Origin: Spongiimicrobium salis
GTDB lineage: Bacteria > Bacteroidota > Bacteroidia > Flavobacteriales > Flavobacteriaceae
DNA length: 64,000 bases
Direction of reading: 5' to 3'
NCBI RefSeq assembly: GCF_043678055.1
Contig: NZ_JBHEQA010000007.1
Location: 124,001 to 188,000 of the forward strand
Shown here: one piece after another, positions 52,121 to 61,006 of the stretch
Position numbering within the stretch: the first letter of the stretch is position 1
How the letters are laid out: each line of letters opens with the position of its first letter
Translations under genes and position numbers: made by a program
The notes under the pieces: generated by a model
Told to the model about the DNA's origin: nothing
Databases searched by the model: none
The model's input: the letters and a program-made list of their open reading frames with translations, nothing else

Positions 52121-52840
52121 TTAAACTTCTTTGAGGTAAAAAAATGCTTCATTGGAATGGTCCGAAAACAACATGCGATCTTTTTCCTGATAAATGAGAC
52201 TACCCCCATTCCCTAAAACTAATTTTTTAGATGTTGTCATACACTCAACACCGAATGTGCATACCCAATACTCGTATTTTCCCTTATATTGGTTGGAAAT
52301 CTCCATGATATCTGTAATATGCTCTCCTTTGTGGTCTAAGACCTGATAGAAACCGTTTTGAATGGGTTTCATTGTCCAATTAAAAAGCCCTTTGTAAAAG
52401 GGAATGACTTTTTCTACATCCGAGACCTGTAATTCGTTCCAAATAAGGGTGTTTTTTAGATTTTCTGTTCTTGTATTTTTCAACTGACTGCCCTCATATA
52501 CTGTAAAACCTGCTCCTTGCACATCTCGTATTAAAGCCACTTTTCCGAAACCTTCCATGTTGTAATTGAGTTCAACAATGCCGCCCAATTGTTTGGCTCG
52601 GGTTATGGTGTGCTCCAAATTTTCTACTTGAATATAGCTCATCCAAAAATGAGGCATTCGCATTTGTTTAAATGTTTCGGGAGTTTCATATAAACCTGAA
52701 ACTTGGGTATTGCCCAGGAAGGCCGTATAATACTTGTTATTTTCGTAATAGGTCCACCCAAAAAGCCTTTCGTAAAAGGCGATGGAATTTTTAGGGGAGT
52801 AGGTAGATAAATCTGCAAAAACGAAATGATTTACTTTCAT
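52121..52840 (-). CDS. Two-domain VOC-family protein (CFP-30B-like)
   Basis: 239 residues with two tandem VOC modules: residues about 1-117 (NHFVFADLSTYSPKNSIAFY, GWTYYENNKYYTAFLGNTQV) and about 125-239 (NTLIWNELQVSDVEKVIPFY, GLFNWTMKPIQNGFYQVLDH). Pattern is that of the double glyoxalase-fold enzymes. Its ATG overlaps the desaturase-like gene's stop as ATGA, so the two are translated in tandem. Confidence 0.82.
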   Translation of the reverse strand: MKVNHFVFADLSTYSPKNSIAFYERLFGWTYYENNKYYTAFLGNTQVSGLYETPETFKQMRMPHFWMSYIQVENLEHTITRAKQLGGIVELNYNMEGFGKVALIRDVQGAGFTVYEGSQLKNTRTENLKNTLIWNELQVSDVEKVIPFYKGLFNWTMKPIQNGFYQVLDHKGEHITDIMEISNQYKGKYEYWVCTFGVECMTTSKKLVLGNGGSLIYQEKDRMLFSDHSNEAFFYLKEV

Positions 52841-53754
52841 GGTTTATCCTTATTTATGTTTAGGTTACCTGAGTCATTTGGAGGAGTCCAGTCGGGCGGT
52901 TTTATAAAAACCAAGATTTTGTTTAGAAACCCTTGGGTGTTTCTTAATTTTCCAAAGAGACGTGCAATACCATGAAAAAATACCTTTATAGGATTGTTCG
53001 TGTGTATGGGTTCCGAAATTCCATAGCGGACCTTTTCAACTTCAGGTTCAAATGTGTCTAGCATTCTGTCCCAAATGATTAATATTCCTGCATAGTTTTT
53101 ATCCCAATATTGCCTGTTGGAACCGTGATGCACTCTGTGATGTGAAGGTGTATTGAAAAGAAACTCAACGGGCTTGGTAAGCTTTCCTATAATTTCGGTA
53201 TGCAACAAGGTTTGGAATACTTGAACAAAAACTTCAGACAATAGCACCAAAATAGGGTGGAAGCCCAGCATCACAATAGGCAAAGAAAATATAATGGGCA
53301 TGATGGCATCCAAGGGGCCAAACCGATATGCTACTGACATGTTAAAGTGGGGGGAACTATGATGTACCGTATGTGTGGCCCAACCAATACCAATTCTATG
53401 CATCATCCTATGTTCCCAATAATACGCAAAATCGGCCAATAGGACACAGGCAATTATGGTGACGAAATTTAATTCCACATGGGGCAAGCTAAAATTGGAA
53501 TATATCCAAAAATAAAGCTTGGTTACCGCCAAAAGCCCTAAAATAATTTCTATTAAAAAGAAAGCTCCAAAGGTGATGATATTGGCAAGACTATCTAAAA
53601 TAAGATCCTTGTTTAGCTTCCTTAAATAGGCATATCGGATTAATTCCAATACAAAAAAAGGAACAATGATGTATACTAAACTTAGCTCGTTAAGGATATA
53701 AAACCAATAATTTACCTCTATCCAATCGAGTTTTTTTGTTAAGAATTCAATCAT
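52837..53754 (-). CDS. Sterol desaturase/fatty-acid hydroxylase-family membrane enzyme
   Basis: 305 residues with about four to five membrane helices. Three histidine boxes that bind the di-iron centre: YYWEHRMMHR, THTVHHSSPHF and HHRVHHGSNRQYW. Such enzymes hydroxylate or desaturate lipids. Middle of a tight operon: the lipocalin-like gene ends 2 nt before it and the VOC gene begins within its stop. Confidence 0.92.
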   Translation of the reverse strand: MIEFLTKKLDWIEVNYWFYILNELSLVYIIVPFFVLELIRYAYLRKLNKDLILDSLANIITFGAFFLIEIILGLLAVTKLYFWIYSNFSLPHVELNFVTIIACVLLADFAYYWEHRMMHRIGIGWATHTVHHSSPHFNMSVAYRFGPLDAIMPIIFSLPIVMLGFHPILVLLSEVFVQVFQTLLHTEIIGKLTKPVEFLFNTPSHHRVHHGSNRQYWDKNYAGILIIWDRMLDTFEPEVEKVRYGISEPIHTNNPIKVFFHGIARLFGKLRNTQGFLNKILVFIKPPDWTPPNDSGNLNINKDKP

Positions 53755-53756
53755 AA

Positions 53757-54281
53757 TTATTGTCTTTTCCAGGTTTCACTATCACCATAACCAAAATAAT
53801 CATACTGTAATTTAAAGGTGTTTTCATCCAGAACATCAATTTTGCAATCCACTTGATATTGCTGTTGTTCATACGCAACACTATAAATACCCTTCCCTGT
53901 ATCACCGTCAAATTCTTTAATGCTTAAGGTTTTTGTGCCTTCAGCTTTTTCAGTATTCCCTTTTTCATCTTGGTATTGGTAGGTATATGCATTAAAAATC
54001 CTTCCCTCTTTTTTAATGTCATAGATCACCGCTCCTTTAAAATCTTTATCCGTATAGGTAACCTTCCATTTGCCAACGATTTGGTAGGTTCCCGAATTGT
54101 CATTTGTTTTTTTCTCTTCACCTACATCTTCGATAGGGGGTGATGTTTGATCTAGATCTATGGGTTCTTCATAACCATGGTCGAATGGTTTTTCTTGCGG
54201 CGTATAACTCACCAAATGCGCCATACCTGCTAAGAAAATTATGATAGCTAAACTTCTGAATACAAGTGTTGAATTTTTCAT
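53757..54281 (-). CDS. Hypothetical exported lipocalin-like protein
   Basis: 174 residues. Signal anchor (residues 7-24), a low-complexity acidic linker (about 35-62), then a beta-rich domain (GTYQIVGKWKVTYTDKDFKG, VIYDIKKEGRIFNAYTYQYQ, KLQYDYFGYGDSETWKRQ) like lipocalin-like DUF2147 proteins. First gene of the desaturase operon; could bind a lipid for the enzyme, but this is inference. Confidence 0.65.
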   Translation of the reverse strand: MKNSTLVFRSLAIIIFLAGMAHLVSYTPQEKPFDHGYEEPIDLDQTSPPIEDVGEEKKTNDNSGTYQIVGKWKVTYTDKDFKGAVIYDIKKEGRIFNAYTYQYQDEKGNTEKAEGTKTLSIKEFDGDTGKGIYSVAYEQQQYQVDCKIDVLDENTFKLQYDYFGYGDSETWKRQ

Positions 54282-54411
54282 GATTAACTGCTTTTTTACA
54301 AAGATGGGACAGATTGAGGCACTATTTTTTGACCTATGTCAAAATATGTAAGCTATGATAGGTAAAATCAACCAGCGTTTCCGTATCGCTGTGTTGCAAG
54401 TACTAGAAGGG

Positions 54412-54969
54412 TTATCGTCGTATTCTGCTTAAGGTTTCCTGCGATATCCCTAAGAACGATGCAATATAACCTAGTTTTACCCTTAGTTCAATATCGGGAA
54501 AATAGGTTAAAAGCAAATCGTATTTTTCCTTTGCACTCAGAAAAGACCAACCTTTAGAGAATTCATCAATAAACGTAAGCATTTCTTCAGCAAGCAGGCG
54601 GGCAAAATTTCCAAAAGAAGGAAAATCTGCAATTAACCTTTGATAGTTGTTATAGCTAATTTGAAATAAAATGCAATCCTCCAAGCATTCAATTTCCTCA
54701 AAGCTTGGTTTTTGGGCATAAAAACTGTGCCATGAGGTAATAAATAAGTTTTCCGGATAAAACCAAGAAGAAACCTGTTTATCGTCATGATAATAATAAT
54801 TATGCAAAACCCCCTTTTTAATAAAATAAAGATAGTTGGCCCTATTTCCCTGACTTAGGATTTTATCCCCTTTTTTAGTTTCTTTTTCTTCAAAACTGTT
54901 CGTGATTCTTATTTGTAATTCAGGGGTTAAGAAACATCGGTTGCTTATTTCTTGAAGTAGGCTTTGCAT
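54412..54969 (-). CDS. Crp/Fnr-family transcriptional regulator
   Basis: 185 residues. cNMP-like sensor: KGDKILSQGNRANYLYFIKK and VSSWFYPENLFITSWHSFYA; C-terminal LGYIASFLGISQETLSRIRR helix-turn-helix. Third Crp/Fnr of the window. It lies 130 bp upstream of the desaturase operon on the same strand, so it may regulate it. Confidence 0.88.
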   Translation of the reverse strand: MQSLLQEISNRCFLTPELQIRITNSFEEKETKKGDKILSQGNRANYLYFIKKGVLHNYYYHDDKQVSSWFYPENLFITSWHSFYAQKPSFEEIECLEDCILFQISYNNYQRLIADFPSFGNFARLLAEEMLTFIDEFSKGWSFLSAKEKYDLLLTYFPDIELRVKLGYIASFLGISQETLSRIRR

Positions 54970-55095
54970 TTTTTTATGAATTTAATTTTTATTGCGTTTA
55001 CGTACACCCTATATCCGATAGGATGGGCATGATGGGGTGTTCAACCCATAATTTCAGTACGTTATTCAAAAAGGGGAGGAGTGAAGTCTTTTTGT

Positions 55096-55344
55096 TTATT
55101 CCCTAGATTTCAGTTCGGCTTTAATTTTGTTCATATTTCCATAATTCAAGGGAATAATTGCACTTAAGGCTATAGGTACAACAATCAAGGCACTAAAAGT
55201 TCCGCTTTTGTCTTCGGTGAAAAATAACCCCCACAAACACACTATAAATAGTGCCCCTAAGACGCCTATTAGGGCTCCGTTTATTGCTTTTAACCCTCTT
55301 AATTCTCCTTCAAGTCTTTCTGTTGTTTTTTCCTGTAACTTCAT
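55096..55344 (-). CDS. Small two-helix membrane protein
   Basis: 82 residues. Two predicted helices (about 20-44 and 50-70) preceded by a charged helix (QEKTTERLEGELRGLKAING). No catalytic motif; short proteins of this type are widespread in Bacteroidetes without assigned function. Confidence 0.6.
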   Translation of the reverse strand: MKLQEKTTERLEGELRGLKAINGALIGVLGALFIVCLWGLFFTEDKSGTFSALIVVPIALSAIIPLNYGNMNKIKAELKSRE

Positions 55345-55445
55345 TTTTTCGTTTTTCTTTAGCGGATTTTGTAAGTTGGGTATAAGCCATCATTTTTTAG
55401 AAATGCTTCTTCAGGGTACTTTATCTATCTTGCTGAGGTGTGCGC

Positions 55446-55751
55446 CTATTCAGCAAAAACTTCATAATGCATGACACTTCCTGGGAAATCAACCAAATAT
55501 TCGGCATCTGCAGTATAGGCAACCGCCTTTTCAAAATTTGAACCCGTAAAATTCTTTATGACTTCTAGGTTCTCCCATACCGTTATCAACTTAAAGTAAG
55601 TATATTGGGTATCCGAACGCTTTAGGAAATTCAGTTTTACAAAACCTTCAGTTTCCCTATAGTTGGGAATATCACGCTCCACTATTATTTTCGTGTACAC
55701 CGCAGCCTGCTCTATTTTAGTATATCCTTCCCAAATTCTTGCTGTCATCAT
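55446..55751 (-). CDS. Antibiotic-biosynthesis-monooxygenase (ABM)-like protein
   Basis: 101 residues. MMTARIWEGYTKIEQAAVYT, GFVKLNFLKRSDTQYTYFKL and ITVWENLEVIKNFTGSNFEK are typical of ABM/DUF4937-like ferredoxin-fold proteins. Either of two Met codons may start it. Function unknown, probably not a true monooxygenase. One of the dispersed 5' motifs lies 70 bp upstream. Confidence 0.75.
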   Translation of the reverse strand: MMTARIWEGYTKIEQAAVYTKIIVERDIPNYRETEGFVKLNFLKRSDTQYTYFKLITVWENLEVIKNFTGSNFEKAVAYTADAEYLVDFPGSVMHYEVFAE

Positions 55752-55822
55752 AATTGCCTAATGTCTATTGCTCCTATGGTTTAGTTCCTTAGTCTTTTAG
55801 ATTGGTGTTCCATACTACCGAG

Positions 55823-55864
55823 CGTATAAACCCCTAATTTAGGAAATACAAACGGAAAGGAAAA
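55823..55864. repeat. Dispersed upstream motif, copy A
   Basis: CGTATAAACCCCTAATTTAG, then GAAATACAAACGGAAAGG. It closely matches the motif at 62266-62304; shorter related versions are at 13111-13128 and 46964-46989. It lies between the ABM and CBM9-hydrolase genes. Confidence 0.4.
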
Positions 55865-55931
55865 CCCATAGGGCACACTAATAGCGACAACAACTTTTTC
55901 CTGTGAGCCAAGGAAATAGCTTTTCTTAAAA

Positions 55932-57968
55932 CTAGGGCTTTGTTTTTCCAGTAATCAAAAACGCCTCAAGAGCGGCATGCAAATTATTTCCATTGTCACT
56001 ATTGGTAAAAATGATAAACCCTGCATTAAGCGCACTGTAAATTTTAAACTTGCACAAAAAATCCCCATTACTTCCGCTATGCCCAAAAGTGGGGCCAAAG
56101 GGGGTCTTTTCTATCGCTATGCCCAATCCAAAATGTTCTTCCCATCCTTCTTCGGCTTTTTCCATATCTACTTGTGTCTGTAGGGACAACATCTTGTCAT
56201 AGGTCTCCGCTTTTAGCCCTTTTCGTTCTAAAAGACCTAGTGCGAAACTGGAAAAAGAAAGGGCTTCTGTATGCATGGAATACGCCATACCTGGTTCTTT
56301 GGGAAGATCTGCTTTTGTAGGGAATCTACCATAATGGCCATTGGCCACGTGCGTTTTTAAATACGCATTCTCTGAAAAATAGGTGTTTTTAAGACCCAAT
56401 GGATGTAAAACTTCTTCCTCTAGAACAATTTCAATGTCTTTTTCTGTTATTTTGGAGACCACCCGCTTTAAATACTCAAAGCCTTCCCCAGAGTATCCAT
56501 AGGCCGTGCCGGGAGTAAATTTAATATCTATTTTTCCATCTGAATTCATCCATGCCCAATTGGGAAAGCCTGTTTGATGGCTCAGTACATGTCTGGCCGT
56601 AATTAATTGGTATCGTTCATCATGAGCGATCTCTTCAAAAGGCAAATACGTATATAAGGGGCGATCAAGATCAATTATCCCTTTTTCTACTAATCTGCAT
56701 ACAGCAAAGGCGAAAACGGGTTTTGTAATGGAAGCAGCTTCAAAGAGTGTTTTCTTGGTAACAGCCTTCTTTGTAACCGTATTTTTCTCGCCATAGGTTT
56801 TGTGATAGACCACTTTTCCGTCTTTTATGACGGCCAAAGAGACTCCAGGGATGATGAAATGGTCCTGATAGGTAGTAATAAAATTATCGAGTTCTGCGGG
56901 ATTGTCCGGATTAAAATCTTCAATGATTCCTTGCTCCGGTATAAGATCAGGAAGCACTTTACGCAATAGTTTTAGCGCTGGAGCTTGATTGCTTTTGCCA
57001 GACCCTAAATTTACGATCGACGTGCTATTTTTTAAATCAATTCGGTACTGGTCCCGGAACTCCCAAAATGGTTTTACACGGTAAGTACCTTCGGGCAATA
57101 GCGTATTGTAATTTCCAAGGCTATCCACTTCGGCTACGGTCCACTGTTTTTCGTAGGTTTCGTGAAAAATGGCCACCCTATCCGGCATTTTTTTTAGGGT
57201 GGTATCTTGCCACGACACCTTGCCTTTCATTTCGGCAATTTTGGTATTCGCTGCCACAGGGATAATATCTCCAAGCCGTGTAGGTTGTCCTTCTTTTTCG
57301 CCTCCTGCTCCCCAGCTTATAAAACTAAGATCTCCTTCGGGATCTTTATCTATTATTCCATGATCGAATCCAATGCTTGTATTCAATTTTAAGTGATCTC
57401 CCAATCGTATTTTTATCTCATAGATTGTTGTATTGTTCGATCGGGACATCGCCATTTTTACATTGTCCCAATCTAGTTTTTTTACCCCTAGATCTGCATT
57501 GTTCCTGTTATTGATGACACTTTTGAAATTTTCGCCGAATTGAAATGATGTTACGTCAGAACCACTCCAATCGTGTTGCTGATCGAGATATAAAGCATAG
57601 CTATCTTGTGTATACCATGCGGCATTTTCGGAAGTGTCAACGATGTGATGGTCGTCTATAACGTTCACAAGAATATAAAGTGCTTGTTCATTTAAATTAT
57701 GTCCAACTTGAAAATAAGCTTTAAGGTCGTTATCGTTTGGAAGGGCACCATAAGGAGAAATGGCCATAGGATACTTTTTCAGCGTATTTGGCCAATCGTC
57801 GGCCTTTCCATCAATGGTGATAGCAGGGATAGGGTAAGCGTAAGCTTGAGCTCCATTGGAGAAATAAGCCTTAAAATCTACCGTATTTGCGGCCAATGAA
57901 TAAGGAATTAAAAAGAAACACAAAATCAACATGGGATAAGAAAAACGAGTTTGGACTGATGAATTCAT
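55932..57968 (-). CDS. CBM9-like domain fused to class C serine hydrolase
   Basis: 678 residues. Signal peptide, then a CBM9-like sugar-binding domain (about 45-240; KADDWPNTLKKYPMAISPYG, YTQDSYALYLDQQHDW), a beta-sandwich spacer resembling a carboxypeptidase-regulatory fold (about 245-335), then a beta-lactamase-type hydrolase with S413-I-T-K416, a Y-S-G (GYSGEGFEYLKR) and H-S-G (FGHSGSNGDF). Secreted or periplasmic. The CBM suggests the hydrolase acts on a saccharide or glycopeptide surface. Fourth such hydrolase in the window. Confidence 0.85.
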   Translation of the reverse strand: MNSSVQTRFSYPMLILCFFLIPYSLAANTVDFKAYFSNGAQAYAYPIPAITIDGKADDWPNTLKKYPMAISPYGALPNDNDLKAYFQVGHNLNEQALYILVNVIDDHHIVDTSENAAWYTQDSYALYLDQQHDWSGSDVTSFQFGENFKSVINNRNNADLGVKKLDWDNVKMAMSRSNNTTIYEIKIRLGDHLKLNTSIGFDHGIIDKDPEGDLSFISWGAGGEKEGQPTRLGDIIPVAANTKIAEMKGKVSWQDTTLKKMPDRVAIFHETYEKQWTVAEVDSLGNYNTLLPEGTYRVKPFWEFRDQYRIDLKNSTSIVNLGSGKSNQAPALKLLRKVLPDLIPEQGIIEDFNPDNPAELDNFITTYQDHFIIPGVSLAVIKDGKVVYHKTYGEKNTVTKKAVTKKTLFEAASITKPVFAFAVCRLVEKGIIDLDRPLYTYLPFEEIAHDERYQLITARHVLSHQTGFPNWAWMNSDGKIDIKFTPGTAYGYSGEGFEYLKRVVSKITEKDIEIVLEEEVLHPLGLKNTYFSENAYLKTHVANGHYGRFPTKADLPKEPGMAYSMHTEALSFSSFALGLLERKGLKAETYDKMLSLQTQVDMEKAEEGWEEHFGLGIAIEKTPFGPTFGHSGSNGDFLCKFKIYSALNAGFIIFTNSDNGNNLHAALEAFLITGKTKP

Positions 57969-58531
57969 AAGGAAACGAATATTGAGGTTATTACGCTATA
58001 CAGATAAACTAATTTTTAGAATGTTACAGTTGAGATATCCTTAAATAGGTGATTCTTTCTACATTTTACATACACCGTACCCTGCTTTTTTCGTTAAAGT
58101 ATGGATAGGAAAACCACCCTTTCCTGCTAAAGACGAAGGAAATCTTAATTGTTTTTTTGAATTCCCTGATTTACATTACTTATTTTCCGAAGGCGCTAAA
58201 CTCCATATCGGGAACAGTCTCCAAAAACGCATTGGTGCATCACCAAAAATATACCTACAAGATGTATGAAGTTTGGCACTAGTGCTAGCATTTTCATGAT
58301 ATTATTGTATTTCTGGATAGACTTGGACCTTCTATAGTTAATGGATTGATCTAGAAAAATTTCATCTGATTTCTTTAAATAGTACAATGTTTCCACATCT
58401 TAAAACCTTTCTCCTGTAGTTTCTTTTTTATGTTTTCCTAACCAAAACCTTTTTCCCTAAAGGATATGCCATAGTCTAATGTATTCATTTTAGGAATTAT
58501 TTTGGTTAGGAGTTTCTACAAGGTTCCACCG
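57969..58531. other. 563-bp intergenic region
   Basis: No gene of known family is found. A 66-codon GTG frame on the minus strand (58196-58396) looks non-family and is not called. The right part holds a nested inverted repeat, listed separately. The promoter for the CBM9 hydrolase must lie in the left part, but no perfect -7 element was seen. Confidence 0.6.
58436..58511. repeat. attC-like nested inverted repeat
   Basis: TCCTAACCAAAA (58436-58447) pairs perfectly with TTTTGGTTAGGA (58500-58511), and inside it CCTAAA (58456-58461) pairs with TTTAGG (58489-58494). The outer CCTAAC/GTTAGG arms, an unpaired spacer of 8 and 5 nt, an inner stem and a 27-nt loop recall an integron attC site, 20 nt after the stop of the beta-barrel gene. 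It could equally be a terminator structure. Confidence 0.4.
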
Positions 58532-59119
58532 TTAAAATTGATATCCAATGCGCAAATGCAAATTTATGGTAGCTTCTCCTCTGTCTTTTGGGAAGCCGGA
58601 GTTCTTGGAAAAGAAATGAATATAACCCACTCCTATGCCAGCTTCATAATTAAAATGTTTGCCAACATTTCTTCGGATCCCCCAAGTGGGTACTATGGCT
58701 AGATTGTCCACGATTTCGGCACGACTATCTTTCCCAAATTTTATTAATAAGTTATCTGAGCGAAAACTGGTTTTAAGGGCAAAGAAATTCCCGCTATTGC
58801 CGTCTATTCGTTTTCCGGCAAGGGCACGATTGTCAAAATTATAATACCACCGCGGTTCCATAGTAATAACTGTAGTGAGTAAGAAACTGGCATCTGGGAA
58901 AAAATCATCATTTTCATAAGCGTCCAGACCAAGTTCAGTTCGTAAGGCAAGCTGACGGGATAATTTTAATTCATGGTGAATCCATAATCCCGCATATCCT
59001 GTTTGGATTCCGAAAACGGATTTTTCTACAGCGGGATGCGGTGATGCCTGAGGGGTTTTTTGTGATTTCGCCGCTAGTGTAAGGGCACAAAAGAATAAGG
59101 TCAATACGATTTTTTTCAT
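58532..59119 (-). CDS. Outer-membrane beta-barrel-like protein
   Basis: 195 residues. Signal peptide (MKKIVLTLFFCALTLAAKS), then alternating amphipathic strands: VFGIQTGYAGLWIHHELKLS, ALRTELGLDA, NYEAGIGVGYIHFF and a C-terminal aromatic strand INLHLRIGYQF, the outer-membrane beta-barrel signature. Small OmpW/OmpA-type 8-stranded barrel. Preceded by an AraC gene on the same strand at 108 bp. Confidence 0.8.
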   Translation of the reverse strand: MKKIVLTLFFCALTLAAKSQKTPQASPHPAVEKSVFGIQTGYAGLWIHHELKLSRQLALRTELGLDAYENDDFFPDASFLLTTVITMEPRWYYNFDNRALAGKRIDGNSGNFFALKTSFRSDNLLIKFGKDSRAEIVDNLAIVPTWGIRRNVGKHFNYEAGIGVGYIHFFSKNSGFPKDRGEATINLHLRIGYQF

Positions 59120-59227
59120 CTTTGATATGGTTTAAAAATTTGATTACAAATCAATAAACTAATCGCCAATTGGATTGACCAATAGAAGCATTGGTATGTT
59201 ATTTTACGTTAAAAAATAGAATAGTTT

Positions 59228-60355
59228 TTAAAGAATGCTCTTTTTGTATTCGGAAGGTGAAAGCCCTGTTTCTTTTTTAAAAGTTCTATTGAAACTGGTT
59301 CTTGATTTAAAACCACATTCACATGCAATGCCAAAAAGATTGTAGTTTTTGTAATGCATCAAGCTTATTTTTTCTTTTACAGCTTCAACTCGATATTTAT
59401 TGATTAAATCATAGAATGTTGTATTCATGTATTGATTTAAGAGAATGGAAAGCGTTTTATCTGTTGTAGCGATCTGCCGGGCTAATTTTCCTAAGGTTAA
59501 TTCTTCGTCCAAATAGGGTTGGTCCGTATTTAAAAGAAGTTCAAGTTTGTTTTTTAAAGTTTTGAATTCTTCTCGTTTTGCTGTTGAAATAATCTTGTTT
59601 TCTGTACCTATTTTTGGCTTTGCTTCAAGCTGTACTACAAAAGAAGGCAACAATACTTTAGATTGATTCACCCCGTAATATCCTAAATACATCACTAGAA
59701 CAATCATAGCCAATACAGAAATGAAATCAGCATTCCATGAAAAGTCACCGGCAAAATATTCAAATAGTTTAAACCCAAAATCAATACTCATAATACCCAA
59801 TGCCGACAAAAGCATCACCTTTACCCAATGAAAATCGAATTTTGTCAGATTTGAATAGGCATATTTGGTCCACCTTCTATACTTGGCTAACCATCGTAAT
59901 GAAATCATAAGGTATCCTATAAAATATAGACTTTCAGCTTTAATAAGGGTACGAATAAAGTTGGAGTGCGTATAGGCAAGAGCCTCAATTTTAAAGATAC
60001 CGTATATTAAGGTAGGAAGGCTAATGCAAAGTGCAAATAGGAACGCGGGCATAAAATGCAGTATATGGCGCTTTAGCAGCTGCTTTTCTTCCAAGAATAG
60101 TGATTGTATATACAGGAATATTAAGGGACCTAAAACCGTTGTGGCAATATCATTTGGAAGGAAAAAAAATCGGGCCAGCCCAATGATATTATGCAAGAGG
60201 GCATAAAAATAAACAGCAACGGAAAACAGAAGGAAGAAGAGTACCATTAATATGTTTTGGGGCAATTCTTTATTCTGTATTCTAAATAGCTGAAATAAAA
60301 TGATCGAAATAACGACAATGCCGCTCACTAAGAAGAAATCTACCACTAAGTCCAT
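59228..60355 (-). CDS. Membrane-bound AraC-family regulator
   Basis: 375 residues. About seven N-terminal membrane helices (residues 5-240) followed by a cytosolic AraC domain: LTLGKLARQIATTDKTLSIL and FGIACECGFKSRTSFNRTFK, ending SPSEYKKSIL. This architecture is common in Bacteroidetes, often near outer-membrane or hydrolase genes. The membrane half presumably senses lipid or envelope signals. It may regulate the barrel-protein gene downstream. Confidence 0.9.
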   Translation of the reverse strand: MDLVVDFFLVSGIVVISIILFQLFRIQNKELPQNILMVLFFLLFSVAVYFYALLHNIIGLARFFFLPNDIATTVLGPLIFLYIQSLFLEEKQLLKRHILHFMPAFLFALCISLPTLIYGIFKIEALAYTHSNFIRTLIKAESLYFIGYLMISLRWLAKYRRWTKYAYSNLTKFDFHWVKVMLLSALGIMSIDFGFKLFEYFAGDFSWNADFISVLAMIVLVMYLGYYGVNQSKVLLPSFVVQLEAKPKIGTENKIISTAKREEFKTLKNKLELLLNTDQPYLDEELTLGKLARQIATTDKTLSILLNQYMNTTFYDLINKYRVEAVKEKISLMHYKNYNLFGIACECGFKSRTSFNRTFKKETGLSPSEYKKSIL

Positions 60356-60535
60356 GAAATAAATACGGTCTTTTTACTATTTTGAAATGTTCATTTGGTT
60401 CTCATTGGGCGCAAGGGTTTGGTATACCCACCCATTTGAGGGATTCAAATTAGCGTTTTTCTCCATTTGATTACCTTCTGCAGCAGAACTTTATAGTATT
60501 ATTAACCATTCCATCGATTCAATTTCTTTTTCCAT

Positions 60536-61006
60536 TCATTGTAATAGTAGGATAAGATTAAGTACTGATATCACTTGAAGTACGAATATCAACCTGCTCA
60601 TTCTTTTTTTGTATCCATAGGCAATGGCAATCATAAGAATCACCAGGAGAGGAAGAATTAAGCCAGATGCCATTCTCAGCGAATAGATGCTACTGACCCC
60701 ATTGGCAGGCAATCTATGCCGGTTTACTTCTTTAAACAACCAGGAAACCGAATAGGCGATTTTTTCATCCTGAGCCAATTTTGCAAAATCTTCCGATACC
60801 AAAAATTGATGTTCAGCAGTCACGACTTTGTAAGAATAGTGGTAATTCCCAGCAGCATTGTAATAATTTTGCCTTGTTTTTTTGATGTCTAGCACGTCCT
60901 CGGTAAATACCTTGCCCGGCAAGGCAAAATCCAGAAGCACTATTAAGGAGAGTAGAACGGTTAAGCCATATGCATAAAGGCGTGTTTTGTTGTTTTCTTT
61001 ACTCAT
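60536..61006 (-). CDS. Hypothetical membrane protein
   Basis: 156 residues with an N-terminal helix (about 10-27), a middle soluble part (about 35-110; YYNAAGNYHYSYKVVTAEHQ) and two C-terminal helices (about 112-130, 136-155). No family recognised. It overlaps the alpha/beta hydrolase gene by 8 nt, so it is translationally coupled to it. Confidence 0.7.
   Translation of the reverse strand: MSKENNKTRLYAYGLTVLLSLIVLLDFALPGKVFTEDVLDIKKTRQNYYNAAGNYHYSYKVVTAEHQFLVSEDFAKLAQDEKIAYSVSWLFKEVNRHRLPANGVSSIYSLRMASGLILPLLVILMIAIAYGYKKRMSRLIFVLQVISVLNLILLLQ

Noticed and set aside
58196..58396. 66-codon GTG frame on the minus strand in the 563-bp gap
   Set aside because: Non-family sequence with a weak start; kept only as a remark on the gap.
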